Shown here: positions 17,243 through 28,087 of the stretch, piece by piece | Layout: each line of letters starts with the position of its first letter | Numbering within the stretch: position 1 is the stretch's first letter | Source: Actinomycetales bacterium | GTDB lineage: Bacteria; Actinomycetota; Actinomycetes; Actinomycetales; Dermatophilaceae | Assembly: GCA_002748155.1 (NCBI GenBank) | Contig: PDRO01000004.1 | Span: 1 to 64,000 of the forward strand | Reading direction: 5' to 3' | Length of the DNA: 64,000 nt | The notes under the pieces: model-generated | Told to the model about the DNA's origin: nothing | Seen by the model: the letters and a program-made list of their open reading frames with translations, nothing else | Databases searched by the model: none | Made by a program: the position numbers and the translations under genes

Positions 17243-18664
17243 ATGCGCGCACACGAGGCCGGCGCTCTGCACGCCGATGGCTATCGCGGGCCGACCTGGT
17301 TGCAGCAGCCGGGCGATGTCAACGTGCTGGCACCGAAGCTGTGGGCCGCAACGGTCGGTCGAGGTGCCGATGGGGTGCTCGCGGTCGGGGGAGTCCCAGT
17401 GACCGAGCTGGCTGCCGGATTCGGCACACCGGCATACGTCATCGACGAAGCGGACTTCCGCGGGCGCGCCCAAGAGTTCGCGACCGCCTATGGAGACGCC
17501 TTCGCGGGCCTCTGCGGGGGCGCCGACGTCTACTACGCAGGCAAGGCGTTCCTGTGCAGCGAAGTGGCCCGGTGGATCCGCGACGACGGTCTGCGGCTCG
17601 ACGTGTGCACCGGCGGCGAGCTCGAGGTCGCGATCCGGGCCGGTATGCCGGGTGAACGGATCGGCTTCCACGGCAACAACAAATCCGCCCCGGAGCTCGA
17701 GGCGGCCGTGGCTTCCGGAGTCGGCCGGATCATCGTCGACTCGTTCGGGGAGATCGAACGGCTCGCCGAGGTGGCGGGCCGGCGGGGGCGCTGCGCACCG
17801 GTGCTCGTCCGGGTCACCGTAGGGGTCGAAGCGCACACCCACGAGTTCATTGCGACCGCGCACGAGGACCAGAAGTTCGGGTTCTCCCTGGCAGCCGGGG
17901 AGGCCGCTGAGGCAGTGCGCCGGGTGCTCGGGTATGCTCCACACCTGCGCCTGATCGGCCTGCACAGCCACATCGGCTCACAGATCTTCGACACCGCTGG
18001 TTTCGAGGTCTCGGCCCGTCGGGTGCTCCGGCTGCATGCCCAAGTCGCGCGTGAGCACGGCATCGAGCTTCCCGAACTCGATCTCGGGGGTGGCTTCGGC
18101 ATCGCCTACACGACCGAGCAGGACCCGCAGTCGCCGACGAGCCTGGCGGCCAGCATGGCCGAGATCGTCGACCGTGAGTGCCGGGCGGGAGGCGTCACAC
18201 CTCCCCGGATCTCGATCGAACCGGGCCGGGCGATCGCCGGGCCGTCGACCTTCACCCTCTACGAGGTCGGCACCGTCAAGCCGGTCCGGCTCGACGGGGG
18301 AGCCACCCGGGCCTACGTCTCGGTCGACGGTGGGATGAGCGACAACATCCGGACGGCGCTCTACGACGCCGACTTCGCCTGCACCCTGGCCAGCCGGGCC
18401 TCGGCAGCCGCGCCGGTGCTTTCCCGGGTCGTCGGGCGGCACTGTGAAAGCGGCGACATCGTGGTCAAGGACGAGTTCCTGCCGGGCGACCTGGCCCCCG
18501 GCGACCTAATCGCCGTCCCGGGAACCGGCGCCTACTGCCGGTCTTTGTCGAGCCAGTACAACCACACACCCCGGCCACCGGTGGTGGCGGTGCGCGACGG
18601 GGTGGCGCGGCTCATCGTGCGGCGCGAGACCATCGACGACTTGCTTGCCTTGGACGTCTCGTGA
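17243..18664 (+). CDS. lysA: Diaminopimelate decarboxylase
   Basis: 473 residues from ATG at 17243 (AGGA eight bases upstream; family-like start MRAHEAGALHADG). PLP fold III decarboxylase: Schiff-base lysine in DVYYAGKAF, glycine-rich phosphate site GGGFGIAY, substrate loop with EPGRAIAG, and the dimer active-site Cys-containing CESGDIVV. It converts meso-diaminopimelate to lysine, the last step of lysine synthesis, and so controls the pool shared with peptidoglycan. It heads an aspartate-family gene set lysA-hom-thrC-thrB, with 57 bp to hom. Confidence 0.95.
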   Translation: MRAHEAGALHADGYRGPTWLQQPGDVNVLAPKLWAATVGRGADGVLAVGGVPVTELAAGFGTPAYVIDEADFRGRAQEFATAYGDAFAGLCGGADVYYAGKAFLCSEVARWIRDDGLRLDVCTGGELEVAIRAGMPGERIGFHGNNKSAPELEAAVASGVGRIIVDSFGEIERLAEVAGRRGRCAPVLVRVTVGVEAHTHEFIATAHEDQKFGFSLAAGEAAEAVRRVLGYAPHLRLIGLHSHIGSQIFDTAGFEVSARRVLRLHAQVAREHGIELPELDLGGGFGIAYTTEQDPQSPTSLAASMAEIVDRECRAGGVTPPRISIEPGRAIAGPSTFTLYEVGTVKPVRLDGGATRAYVSVDGGMSDNIRTALYDADFACTLASRASAAAPVLSRVVGRHCESGDIVVKDEFLPGDLAPGDLIAVPGTGAYCRSLSSQYNHTPRPPVVAVRDGVARLIVRRETIDDLLALDVS

Positions 18665-18721
18665 CGGACATGTCGTTTCCGGACCGCATGCGAGAGGATT
18701 AGTCGCTGTGGTGAGTCTGCT

Positions 18722-20194
18722 GTGAGTGACATGGACGCCGGGAGCGCCCGGAACGTTGCCGATGCCGCCGCCCGGTCGTCGCCGTTGCGGGTGGCGCTGC
18801 TGGGGGGCGGGGTGGTCGGGTCGTCGGTGGCTCGGCTGCTGACCCAGCACTCCGACGACTTGACGGCCCGGGTCGGTCGCCCGATGGAACTTGTCGGCAT
18901 CGCCGTACGTCGCGCGGGACGCAATCGGACGATCACCGGGATCGATCCGGCCTTGTTCACCACTGACGCAGCCGATTTGGTTACCCGTGCCGACGTCGTC
19001 GTCGAAGTCATCGGGGGCATCGAGCCGGCCCGTGGCCTCATCTTGCGCGCGATGGAGCACGGTGCTTCCGTGGTCACCGCCAACAAGGCGTTGTTGGCCG
19101 AGGACGGCCCAGCCTTGTATGCCGCGTCCGACCGGCACGGCGTGGATCTCTACTTCGAAGCGGCGGTCGCCGGCGGCATACCCCTGCTGCGTCCGCTCCG
19201 TGAATCACTCGCCGGAGACGCCGTCGGCAAGGTCATCGGCATCGTCAACGGCACGACGAACTACGTTCTCGACAAGATGGACTCGACCGGATCGGGGTTC
19301 GCAGACGCAGTCGGCCAAGCTCAATCCCTCGGGTACGCCGAGGCTGACCCGACTGCCGACGTCGAGGGCTTCGACGCCGCCGCCAAAGCGGCCATCCTCG
19401 CGAGTCTTGCCTTCCACACCCGGGTGGCGGCGCACGACGTGCACCGCGAAGGGATCACCGACGTCACAGCTGCCGACATCCAAGCTGCCCGGGAGATGGG
19501 TTGTGTGGTCAAGCTGTTAGCGATCTGTGAGCGGGTCGAGCTGCCGACCCCATCGCAGGCTGGCCCCGGTGGCGCCGAAAATGGTTCTACCAGTGGCGTT
19601 TCCGTGCGAGTGCATCCTGCGATGATCCCGCAGCGTCACCCGCTGGCTAATGTCCGTGAGGCGTTCAACGCGGTCTTCGTCGAGGCGGAGGCCGCTGGTC
19701 AGCTGATGTTCTACGGCCAAGGCGCCGGCGGCGACCCGACGGCCAGCGCCGTGCTCGGCGATGTCGTGGCGGTGGCCCGGCACCGCGTGCTCGGGGGGCG
19801 GGGGCCGCGAGAGAGTGCCTACGCCGACTTGCCCGTGCTCGCGATGGGGCAGGCGATGACGCGGTACCACATCAGCCTGGATGTCGCTGATCGCTCTGGC
19901 GTGCTCGCCCAGGTCGCCGCGGTGTTCGCCGAGCATGACGTGTCGATCGAGACAGTGCGTCAGCAGCAGTTGCCTGACGCTGCCGATGCCACCGACCCCG
20001 AGGCTGACATCGACACTGGCAGCGACCCGAGCTTCGAGACCGCCGGCCGGCCGACGGGCAGCCGGCGACGCGCCAACCTGGTCGTCGTCACCCATACCGC
20101 GCTCGATGCCGCGCTGTCGGCGACCGTCGATGCCCTGGCAGCCCTGCCGGTCGTGCGTGGGGTCAATTCCGTTATGCGCGTGGAAGGTGGCTGA
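18722..20194 (+). CDS. hom: Homoserine dehydrogenase with interrupted ACT domain
   Basis: 490 residues, GTG start with GGTGAG six bases upstream. Domains: NAD(P)-binding Rossmann fold ([18 protein letters not shown], about 22-150), catalytic homoserine dehydrogenase domain (about 155-345; [30 protein letters not shown]) and a C-terminal ACT domain for threonine feedback. The ACT domain is split by an acidic insertion of about 40 residues (from [16 protein letters not shown] to GSRRRAN). It makes homoserine from aspartate semialdehyde. One base separates its TGA from the thrC ATG. Confidence 0.95.
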   Translation: MSDMDAGSARNVADAAARSSPLRVALLGGGVVGSSVARLLTQHSDDLTARVGRPMELVGIAVRRAGRNRTITGIDPALFTTDAADLVTRADVVVEVIGGIEPARGLILRAMEHGASVVTANKALLAEDGPALYAASDRHGVDLYFEAAVAGGIPLLRPLRESLAGDAVGKVIGIVNGTTNYVLDKMDSTGSGFADAVGQAQSLGYAEADPTADVEGFDAAAKAAILASLAFHTRVAAHDVHREGITDVTAADIQAAREMGCVVKLLAICERVELPTPSQAGPGGAENGSTSGVSVRVHPAMIPQRHPLANVREAFNAVFVEAEAAGQLMFYGQGAGGDPTASAVLGDVVAVARHRVLGGRGPRESAYADLPVLAMGQAMTRYHISLDVADRSGVLAQVAAVFAEHDVSIETVRQQQLPDAADATDPEADIDTGSDPSFETAGRPTGSRRRANLVVVTHTALDAALSATVDALAALPVVRGVNSVMRVEGG

Positions 20195-20195
20195 C

Positions 20196-21311
20196 ATGGC
20201 TCATCAATGGCGCGGCGTCATCGCCGAATACCGCGATCGTCTGCCGATCGTCACGAGTCTGCCGGGTGCGACAGCCGTCACTTTGCTCGAAGGCGGTACC
20301 CCACTGATCCCCGCGGCATACCTCTCCGCTCGAGTCGGAGCGCAGGTATGGCTCAAGTACGAAGGTCTCAACCCCACCGCGTCGTTCAAGGACCGTGGAA
20401 TGACCACGGCCATTACGGTGGCGGCAGCCAACGGCGCCAAGGCTGTGATCTGTGCCTCGACCGGCAACACGAGTGCCAGCGCCGCGGCATACGCGACCAA
20501 AGCGGGGATGACCTGTGCCGTGCTCGTGCCCGATGGCAAGATCGCCATGGGCAAGCTCAGCCAGGCGATTGCCCACGGCGCCACGCTTTTGCAGGTCGAG
20601 GGCAATTTCGATGACTGTCTCACCGTGGCTCGCAAACTCGCCGAGTCCTACCCGGTCGAGTTGGTCAATTCGATCAATCCAGCACGGATCGAAGGCCAGA
20701 AGACCGCCGCTTTCGAGATTGTCGACGTCCTCGGGGACGCACCCGACATCCACTGCCTCCCGGTTGGCAACGCTGGCAACATCACGGCCTACTGGCGGGG
20801 CTATCGCGAGTATGCCGAGGGCTCGCCGGGTGCCGAAGGTGCGTCCGCTTCGGGCGGGCCGGCCACCCGGGTGCCCCGGATGTGGGGCTTCCAAGCCGCA
20901 GGTGCGGCGCCGATCGTGCTGGGCCACCCGGTCGAGCATCCCGAGACGGTCGCGACCGCGATCCGGATCGGCAACCCGGCCTCCTGGGCCCAGGCGGAGG
21001 CTGCCCGCGACGAATCCCGCGGGCGTATCGACTCGGTGACCGACGATCAGATCCTCGCGGCTCACCACATCCTGTCCGCCAAGGAGGGTGTCTTCGTCGA
21101 ACCGGGCTCTGCGGCTTCGGTCGCCGGGCTCCTCAAATGCGCCGATGCCGGAGACGTCCCTGCCGGGTCGCGCATCGTCTGCACGGTCACCGGACACGGC
21201 CTCAAGGACCCGCAATGGGCCCTACGCCAGCCCGACGGCAGCGAAGTCAGCCCGGTTCGGATCGCCTCGGAGGCCTACGCAGCGGCGCTGGCACTCGGCC
21301 TGGAGGGCTAG
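20196..21311 (+). CDS. thrC: Threonine synthase
   Basis: 371 residues from ATG at 20196, one base after the hom stop. PLP fold II enzyme: Schiff-base lysine in [11 protein letters not shown], asparagine loop STGNTSAS and phosphate-binding glycine loop VGNAGNIT. Converts O-phosphohomoserine to threonine. The start is fixed by tight coupling with hom. Length is typical of the short actinobacterial ThrC class. Confidence 0.95.
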   Translation: MAHQWRGVIAEYRDRLPIVTSLPGATAVTLLEGGTPLIPAAYLSARVGAQVWLKYEGLNPTASFKDRGMTTAITVAAANGAKAVICASTGNTSASAAAYATKAGMTCAVLVPDGKIAMGKLSQAIAHGATLLQVEGNFDDCLTVARKLAESYPVELVNSINPARIEGQKTAAFEIVDVLGDAPDIHCLPVGNAGNITAYWRGYREYAEGSPGAEGASASGGPATRVPRMWGFQAAGAAPIVLGHPVEHPETVATAIRIGNPASWAQAEAARDESRGRIDSVTDDQILAAHHILSAKEGVFVEPGSAASVAGLLKCADAGDVPAGSRIVCTVTGHGLKDPQWALRQPDGSEVSPVRIASEAYAAALALGLEG

Positions 21312-21315
21312 GCCG

Positions 21316-22308
21316 GTGCTCGTCAGCGAGGGTCCGACCGGTCGGCAGCTGACGGTCGGCACGAGCGTGCGGGTGCGCTCGCCGGCCAGCAGCGCCAATC
21401 TCGGACCAGGTTTCGACTGCATCGGTCTGGCGCTGGGTGTCTGGGACGAGCTGGATTTCCTGGTCACGGCTGAGCCGACGCTGCGGATCGAGCCGACCGG
21501 GGCCGGCGCCGACGAGGTGCCCCGCGATGCGTCCCACCTGGTCTACCGGTCGTTCGTTCGAGCCTTGTCCGACAACGGGTTTGGCCCACCGGCCGGATTG
21601 CGTCTGCAGACCCGCAACGCGGTGGCCCACGGTCGGGGCATGGGCTCTTCGGCCACGGCGATCACCGCAGGCGTTTCGGCCGCGCACGCGCTCATCGCAC
21701 TCTCCGACGGCTCCACCGGCGCGACGACGCCGATCGGTGAGCCGGTCAGTATCGACCTGGCAGCCGTCAACAACCTGTCCAGCGAGCTCGAGGGACACCC
21801 CGACAACGCATCTGCCGCTGTCTACGGGGGATTGACCGTGTCCTGGACCGCTGATCCGGGGGACCCGGATGAAGGAACGACCCGCACCGCACGGCTGGTG
21901 CTGCATCCGAGGGTGGTCGCAGTCTTGTTCGTCCCCGAGGCGACTCTGGCGACCCACACCGCGCGGGCGCTATTGCCGGACCGTGTGCCACTGCGGGATG
22001 CAGCAGCGAACGCTGCCCGGGCCGCACTGTTCGTCGAGGCTGCTACCCACCGGCCCGAGCTGCTCGTGCCGGCGACCCGTGACTGGCTTCATCAAGAGGC
22101 TCGCCGACCCTCGTATGCCGCGTCCATGGCCCTGGTCGATCGGTTGCGGGCCGCCGGGCACGCAGCGACCATCTCCGGAGCCGGTCCGAGCGTGCTGGCC
22201 CTGACGACCCGCGATCGGGCCGACGATGCGCGCGCCGGCGATGACCAGTGGCGTCGGCTCACTCCGGGTGTGCCCGAGTGCGGGGTGAGCGCGGTGCGTC
22301 TCGGATAA
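21316..22308 (+). CDS. thrB: Homoserine kinase
   Basis: 330 residues from GTG at 21316, four bases after the thrC stop. GHMP kinase: N-terminal VRSPASSANLGPGFDCIGLAL, ATP-binding motif HGRGMGSSATAITAG (about residue 105) and C-terminal ISGAGPSVLAL. It phosphorylates homoserine to feed ThrC. Last gene of the lysA-hom-thrC-thrB set; a new promoter for rho follows. Confidence 0.95.
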   Translation: MLVSEGPTGRQLTVGTSVRVRSPASSANLGPGFDCIGLALGVWDELDFLVTAEPTLRIEPTGAGADEVPRDASHLVYRSFVRALSDNGFGPPAGLRLQTRNAVAHGRGMGSSATAITAGVSAAHALIALSDGSTGATTPIGEPVSIDLAAVNNLSSELEGHPDNASAAVYGGLTVSWTADPGDPDEGTTRTARLVLHPRVVAVLFVPEATLATHTARALLPDRVPLRDAAANAARAALFVEAATHRPELLVPATRDWLHQEARRPSYAASMALVDRLRAAGHAATISGAGPSVLALTTRDRADDARAGDDQWRRLTPGVPECGVSAVRLG

Positions 22309-22360
22309 GAGTCGTCGTAAGAGTTGTTGGTGAGCCCCGCACAGGACACCCGCGCGAAGG

Positions 22361-22558
22361 TGTTACATTGGTGTTCAGCACCACGCGGGGAGGCCCTGGA
22401 CGGGCCCAAGAGCGGGAGCAGATCACCCCGAAGAAGCAGGCGTGACACGCTTGGTCCACGTTTTGCGTGGCCGGGGAGGTTTCCATGGCGGCCGGATGGC
22501 GGCCGTCCCACCGGTTTCAGCCGCTATGGCCAAGAGCCGACGAGGGGAAGGGTCCTTC
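22361..22558 (+). promoter_or_regulatory. rho promoter and long leader
   Basis: TGT-TACATT (22361-22369) is an extended -10. It would give a leader of about 185 nt before the rho GTG. The leader contains a small hairpin CCACG-TTTTG-CGTGG (22456-22470). Long regulated leaders are known for rho genes (autogenous termination); whether this one is regulated is inference. Confidence 0.45.
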
Positions 22559-24403
22559 GTGACAGACAGCATCGAGACTGCCACCGGGTCAGTCGGTCGC
22601 GGTGGTCTCGCCGCAATGAAGCTCACCGAACTCAAGGGCTTGGCGAGCGGGCTGGGCATCACCGGCACGACAAGAATGCGGAAGGGCGACTTGGTCGCCG
22701 CTATCGCCGCGAAGCAAAGCGGCGGCAGTCGTCGCTCGGACAACGGCGAGTCGTCCCGTTCCGGGCAGGCCGACCGGACGTACAACCCGCCGGGCACTGA
22801 TCGCCCGGAGCGCAGCAACTCGGCGAACCCATCGCAACCCGACTCCGCCTCAGAGCACTCAGGGCACACTCAGAACTCTGGGCACTCTGGGCATTCCGGG
22901 CACTCTGAGCAGCGGGAACAGCGGGAACAGTGGGACGACTCGCGGGCCTCGTCGGGCACCGAGGGTGGCGAGCGGCAGAATGACCGCCGTCGGGATCGCC
23001 GCGATCGTCAGCGTGACCGCACCGACGGAGACCGGCCGCGGCACAGCACTGACGACGGGCAGCAGGGGCAGGGCCAACAACACGGGCGGCAACAGGGCCA
23101 GCGGTACGACGACGGCGAGAGCCGATCCAGCAGGCGACGCAATCGACAGCGCAGCCGTGACCGCAAGCGGGGGCGCGGCCAGGGCGGGATGCCGCACGTC
23201 CAAGACGATGCCGAGCCGCAGATCGCCGATGACGACGTGCTGGTCCCGGTGGCCGGCATCCTCGACGTGCTCGACAACTATGCCTTCCTGCGCACCTCCG
23301 GTTACCTTCCCGGCTCTGATGACGTCTACGTGCCGCTCGGCATGGTGCGCCGCAACGGACTGCGCAAAGGTGACGCGGTGACCGGGGCGGTCAAGGCGCT
23401 GCGGGAAGGCGAGCAGCCGACCGCGCCCTCGGGCAACCGGGCGAAGTTCAACCCGCTGGTACGGCTCGACACGGTCAACGGCCAGACCCCTGAGGAGGCC
23501 CGGGCCCGGGTGGAGTTCACCAAGCTGACTCCGCTCTATCCGCAGGAGCGGCTGCGTCTGGAGACCACTCCCAACGTCGTGACGACCCGGGTCATCGACC
23601 TCGTGTCACCGATCGGCAAGGGCCAGCGAGGGCTCATCGTCAGCCCGCCGAAAGCCGGCAAGACATTGATCCTGCAGGCGATCGCCAACGCGATCGCGGC
23701 CAACAACCCGGAAGTGCACCTCATGGTCGTGCTCGTCGACGAGCGCCCTGAGGAAGTCACCGACATGCAGCGCACCGTCCGTGGGGAGGTCATCGCATCG
23801 ACGTTCGACCGTCCGGCCGATGACCACACGACGGTCGCCGAGCTGGCGATCGAGCGGGCCAAGCGTCTCGTCGAGCTGGGCCACGACGTCGTCGTGTTGC
23901 TGGATGGCATCACTCGGCTGGGTCGCGCCTACAACCTCGCCGCCCCAGCCAGTGGGCGGATCCTCTCCGGCGGTGTCGACTCGGCGGCGCTCTACCCGCC
24001 GAAGAAGTTCTTCGGTGCCGCCCGCAACATCGAGGATGGCGGGTCGCTGACCATCCTGGCCACCGCACTCGTCGAGACCGGCTCGAAGATGGACGAAGTG
24101 ATCTTCGAGGAGTTCAAGGGCACCGGCAACATGGAGCTCAAGCTCAGCCGGCAGCTGGCGAACCGCCGGATCTTCCCGGCTGTCGATGTCAACGCCTCCG
24201 GAACCCGCCGCGAAGACATCCTCATGTCGCCTGAAGAGCTGAGGATCATGTGGCGACTGCGTCGGGTCCTCTCCGCCCTCGACGAGACCCAGGGCATCGA
24301 GTTGCTGCTCGACCGGCTCAAGAAGACGAAGGGCAACGTCGAGTTCCTCGTGCAGGTGCAGCGCACCAGCTCGATCAAACTCGATGACGAGGACGACGAC
24401 TGA
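22559..24403 (+). CDS. rho: Transcription termination factor Rho
   Basis: 614 residues from GTG at 22559 (AAGGG upstream; product starts TDSIETATGSVGRGG, family-like). Order: SAP-like Rho_N (MKLTELKGLASGLGITGTTRMRKGDLV, about 19-50), a large disordered insertion rich in His, Ser, Gly, Arg, Asp and Gln (about 60-225, including a 9 bp repeat region coding GHSGHSGHS), cold-shock RNA-binding domain (about 235-310) and the RecA-like motor with Walker A SPPKAGKT and Walker B DVVVLLDGITRLGRAYN. The RG/RD-rich insertion is typical of actinobacterial Rho and binds RNA. Hexameric helicase ending transcripts. Confidence 0.95.
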   Translation: MTDSIETATGSVGRGGLAAMKLTELKGLASGLGITGTTRMRKGDLVAAIAAKQSGGSRRSDNGESSRSGQADRTYNPPGTDRPERSNSANPSQPDSASEHSGHTQNSGHSGHSGHSEQREQREQWDDSRASSGTEGGERQNDRRRDRRDRQRDRTDGDRPRHSTDDGQQGQGQQHGRQQGQRYDDGESRSSRRRNRQRSRDRKRGRGQGGMPHVQDDAEPQIADDDVLVPVAGILDVLDNYAFLRTSGYLPGSDDVYVPLGMVRRNGLRKGDAVTGAVKALREGEQPTAPSGNRAKFNPLVRLDTVNGQTPEEARARVEFTKLTPLYPQERLRLETTPNVVTTRVIDLVSPIGKGQRGLIVSPPKAGKTLILQAIANAIAANNPEVHLMVVLVDERPEEVTDMQRTVRGEVIASTFDRPADDHTTVAELAIERAKRLVELGHDVVVLLDGITRLGRAYNLAAPASGRILSGGVDSAALYPPKKFFGAARNIEDGGSLTILATALVETGSKMDEVIFEEFKGTGNMELKLSRQLANRRIFPAVDVNASGTRREDILMSPEELRIMWRLRRVLSALDETQGIELLLDRLKKTKGNVEFLVQVQRTSSIKLDDEDDD

Positions 24404-24427
24404 GGCCCCCCTTCCTCGCCGTTAGTA

Positions 24428-24480
24428 CGTTCGGCCGCGAATGGGATCTGCGCAGGTGCCATTCGCGGCCGAAGCTGCCA
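24428..24480. repeat. Dispersed palindromic repeat, copy B
   Basis: Best-formed copy. Arms TTCGGCCGCGAATGG (24430-24444) and CCATTCGCGGCCGAA (24459-24473) are perfectly complementary over 15 bp and the centre CTGCGCAG is itself palindromic. It lies 24 bp after the rho stop and may fold as a terminator-like cruciform, though no T-run follows. Confidence 0.8.
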
Positions 24481-24508
24481 AATCAGCTCGCCCCGGCGTC
24501 GACTCAAC

Positions 24509-24534
24509 GGTTCGCGTTAGGGGTTCGCGTTAGG
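24509..24534. repeat. Perfect 13 bp tandem duplication
   Basis: GGTTCGCGTTAGG occurs twice in a row (24509-24521, 24522-24534) in the rho-rpmE gap, about 100 bp before rpmE. Confidence 0.85.
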
Positions 24535-24630
24535 TCCGGGTGCTCGTCTCTGGCACACTGGTCCCTCGGTCCGGTTCACGGCCTGCGATCAGGCAGCCGA
24601 CCCGGCGCCGCCCGCTGAAGGAGAGCATTC

Positions 24631-24846
24631 GTGAAGAAAGACATCCACCCGGCCTACGGGCCGACGCAGGTGACCTGCACCTGTGGCAACACGTTCACCA
24701 CGCGCAGCACCGCGAAGAACGGCGTCATCCATGCCGACGTGTGCTCGCAGTGTCACCCGTTCTACACCGGCAAGCAGAAGATCCTCGACACCGGTGGCCG
24801 GGTGGCCCGCTTCGAGGCCCGCTACGGCAAGAAGAAGACCAAGTAG
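24631..24846 (+). CDS. rpmE: 50S ribosomal protein L31 (zinc-binding type)
   Basis: 71 residues, GTG start with AAGGAG eight bases upstream. [22 protein letters not shown] with later [15 protein letters not shown]: the CxC and CxxC cysteines form the zinc site of the C+ form of L31, the housekeeping version used under zinc sufficiency. Confidence 0.96.
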   Translation: MKKDIHPAYGPTQVTCTCGNTFTTRSTAKNGVIHADVCSQCHPFYTGKQKILDTGGRVARFEARYGKKKTK

Positions 24847-24981
24847 CTCTCCGCTCGACGGTCCGGCACACCCGGGTGGGGTGTGCCTCGGGCCGGCGTT
24901 CCGCGTCCCACACCCACCGCCGCTCGGTGCCGGGCACGCCGTGGCCCAGCGCCAGCCAGAGCAGCCAGCAGGGAGCTACCG

Positions 24982-26069
<1,088 letters not shown>

Positions 26070-26073
<4 letters not shown>

Positions 26074-26993
26074 CCGAACTGCGCGACGCGGTCCGGTCAG
26101 CGACCCACACCCTGGCCGGAGCAGGGGTGATCTCGGCTCCGGTCGACGCGCTCCTGCTGGCTGCGCATGCCCTCGGGGTCGACCCCGGTGAGGCGCGGCG
26201 GTTGCTCGTGGTCGGCGGGGTCCACGCTCCCGAGTCGTATGCCGCGCTGGTTGCCGAACGCGCTCGGCGGATCCCGCTACAGCACGTGACCGGGTCGACG
26301 ACATTCCGGTCGATCACGCTCGCAGTCGGCCCAGGCGTTTTCGTGCCACGCCCGGAGACCGAGACCCTGGTCTCGTTGGCCTTGACTGCGCTCGACTCGC
26401 ATTCTGCCGCAACAACATCGACTGGCGGGCCGGGAGACGGCGCGCAAACAGTGGTCGATCTCGGCACCGGGTCCGGTGCGATCGCGCTGTCGGTCAAGGC
26501 CGAGCGACCGTGGGCGCGGGTGTATGCCGTCGAGCTCGACGAGCGCGCGCACCGGTGGGCAGTGACCAACCGCGACCGGCTCGGTTTGGATGTCGAGGTG
26601 CGCCTCGGTGACGCGGCAACGGCATACCCGGAGCTGGTCGGCGAGGTCGATCTGGTCGCCTGCAACCCGCCCTACGTCGCAGATGACCAAGTGCCGGTGG
26701 ATCCCGAGGTCCGTGATCACGACCCGGCTCTGGCGCTCTACGGTGGCGGCCCCGACGGGCTGACCATTCCGGTGGCGATGGCTCGGCGTGCTGCCGAGCT
26801 GCTGTGTCCCGGCGGGGTGCTGGTCATGGAACACGGTGACCGCCAGGGCCCGGCACTGCTGCGGGCGATGGCCGCGACGGGGCAATGGTCGTCGGCCGAC
26901 CTGCATCCCGACCTCACCGGCCGCCCCCGCGTCGTCGTCGCGACCCGCGGCCACCATCCGCGCGGACACTATCCCCCGCGAGTAACCGCTTGA
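26070..26993 (+). CDS. prmC: Release-factor glutamine methyltransferase
   Basis: 307 residues from GTG at 26070, overlapping prfA (GTGA). SAM-binding motif [15 protein letters not shown] and catalytic ACNPPYV (NPPY) identify the PrmC/HemK N5-glutamine methyltransferase, which methylates the GGQ glutamine of RF1 and RF2. An N-terminal helical domain (about 1-75) recognises the release factor. The stop lies at the edge of the repeat element 26991-27060. Confidence 0.95.
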
Positions 26994-27060
26994 CTGGTCA
27001 CTTTTCCCGTGACTCAGACCGTTTCCCGGGAGACTCGCCGCACGACTGTGCACTTGTCGA
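26991..27060 (-). repeat. Single diverged, inverted copy of the atpD-atpC 52 bp repeat element
   Basis: The minus strand of 26991-27060 aligns without gaps to 38150-38219: 53 of 70 positions match and the first 30 match at 28. The shared core is AGTGCACAGTCGTGCGGCGA. It fills the prmC-tsaC gap and abuts the tsaC -10. Confidence 0.8.
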
Positions 27061-27065
27061 CATCC

Positions 27066-27071
27066 TAGAAT
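27066..27071 (+). promoter_or_regulatory. -10 element of tsaC
   Basis: TAGAAT eight bases before the GTG start at 27080; a leaderless or near-leaderless mRNA is expected. Sequence where a -35 would sit belongs to the dispersed repeat element. Confidence 0.45.
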
Positions 27072-27079
27072 CGTCGATC

Positions 27080-27877
27080 GTGAGCGAGGTCTACGACTGC
27101 ACGGGCCCAGATGGGCTCGAGGCGGGGATCGCTGCAGCGGTGGCGGCGGTGCAGTCAGGCCAGGTCATCGTGTTGCCGACCGACACCGTCTACGGGGTGG
27201 GGTGTGACGCGTTCTCGGCCGAGGCTGTCGCTGCCGTCCTGGTCGCCAAAGGCCGGGGGAGAGAGCTGCCCCCACCGGTGCTGGTGCCGAACCCGCGCAC
27301 CGTCGACGGTCTGGCGCGCGAGGTGTCCGACCATGCTCGAGCACTCATCGACGCCTACTGGCCCGGTCCGCTCACCCTGGTGCTCAAGGCGCAGACGTCG
27401 CTGCAGTGGGATCTCGGCGAGACCAACGGCACGGTCGCGCTGCGGATGCCCGACGACCCGGTCGCGCTCGCCGTGCTCGCCGCGATCGGGCCGATGGCCG
27501 TGACCTCGGCCAACACGACGGGCCACCCGCCGGCCGGCACCGTCGGTGAGGCCCGGAATCAGCTCGGCGAGGCGGTCGCCGTCTACCTCGACGGGGGCCC
27601 GTCCTCCGGTGGGCCTGCCTCGACGATCCTCGACTGCACGGGGGAGCTGCCGGTCGTCCTACGGCCTGGCGCGCTCGAGGAGGCGAAGATCGAGACCGTG
27701 TGTGACCAGGTCCTGGCCGAGCAAGAAGCGGCCGCTGCTCGGGAAGAAGCCGCCGTTGCTGCCGAGCGTGAGCAACTGCGTCGGCGCGCCCAGCGCGAGC
27801 AGGCCGAACGCGACCGGGCCGCTGACCCGCGTCGCAGGCCGGGGCCGAAGATCGCCGGTTCCCGCCGTCGTAAGTAG
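27080..27877 (+). CDS. tsaC: L-threonylcarbamoyladenylate synthase (TsaC/Sua5/YrdC)
   Basis: 265 residues from GTG at 27080. YrdC domain (about 10-205): VIVLPTDTVYGVGCDAF, GPMAVTSANTTGHPP and RPGALEE. It makes threonylcarbamoyl-AMP from threonine, bicarbonate and ATP for the t6A37 modification of ANN-decoding tRNAs. The C-terminal 55 residues are a charged, helical extension (EEAAVAAEREQLRRRAQREQ) ending in a basic tail, not the Sua5 domain. Position after prfA-prmC is standard for actinobacteria. Confidence 0.93.
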   Translation: MSEVYDCTGPDGLEAGIAAAVAAVQSGQVIVLPTDTVYGVGCDAFSAEAVAAVLVAKGRGRELPPPVLVPNPRTVDGLAREVSDHARALIDAYWPGPLTLVLKAQTSLQWDLGETNGTVALRMPDDPVALAVLAAIGPMAVTSANTTGHPPAGTVGEARNQLGEAVAVYLDGGPSSGGPASTILDCTGELPVVLRPGALEEAKIETVCDQVLAEQEAAAAREEAAVAAEREQLRRRAQREQAERDRAADPRRRPGPKIAGSRRRK

Positions 27878-27903
27878 TGCCCGGCCCAGTGTCCGGCCGG
27901 TCT

Positions 27904-27927
27904 TCGGCGAGTAGATTCACTCGCCGA
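27904..27927. terminator. Hairpin downstream of tsaC
   Basis: TCGGCGAGT (27904-27912) and ACTCGCCGA (27919-27927) pair perfectly around AGATTC. It lies 27 bp after the tsaC stop. No T-run follows, so it is a terminator candidate of the hairpin-only kind. Confidence 0.5.
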
Positions 27928-27932
27928 GAGGA

Positions 27933-27986
27933 GGTTCGGTCACCGATGGCAGTGGCGCAGGTCCCAACGGCGGCCGAACCTGCCAC
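27933..27986. repeat. Dispersed palindromic repeat, copy C
   Basis: Gap-free relative of copies A and B (39 of 54 identical to A): GGTTCGG, GGCGCAGGT core, then GGCGGCCGAACCTGCC. It lies in the tsaC-glyA gap, upstream of a TACAGT box (28010-28015) that might be the glyA -10. Confidence 0.7.
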
Positions 27987-28087
27987 AACCGCAATCCCTG
28001 GACACGGCATACAGTGGAGCGCGCCGCGGGCGTTGCCACTGCCATCACGCCGTACCGGAATGACCGCACCCGACTGGAGATGACCCA

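Noticed and set aside
27878..28087. Riboswitch (glycine or THF) upstream of glyA
   Set aside because: Only a simple hairpin and a dispersed repeat are present; no conserved riboswitch core was recognised.
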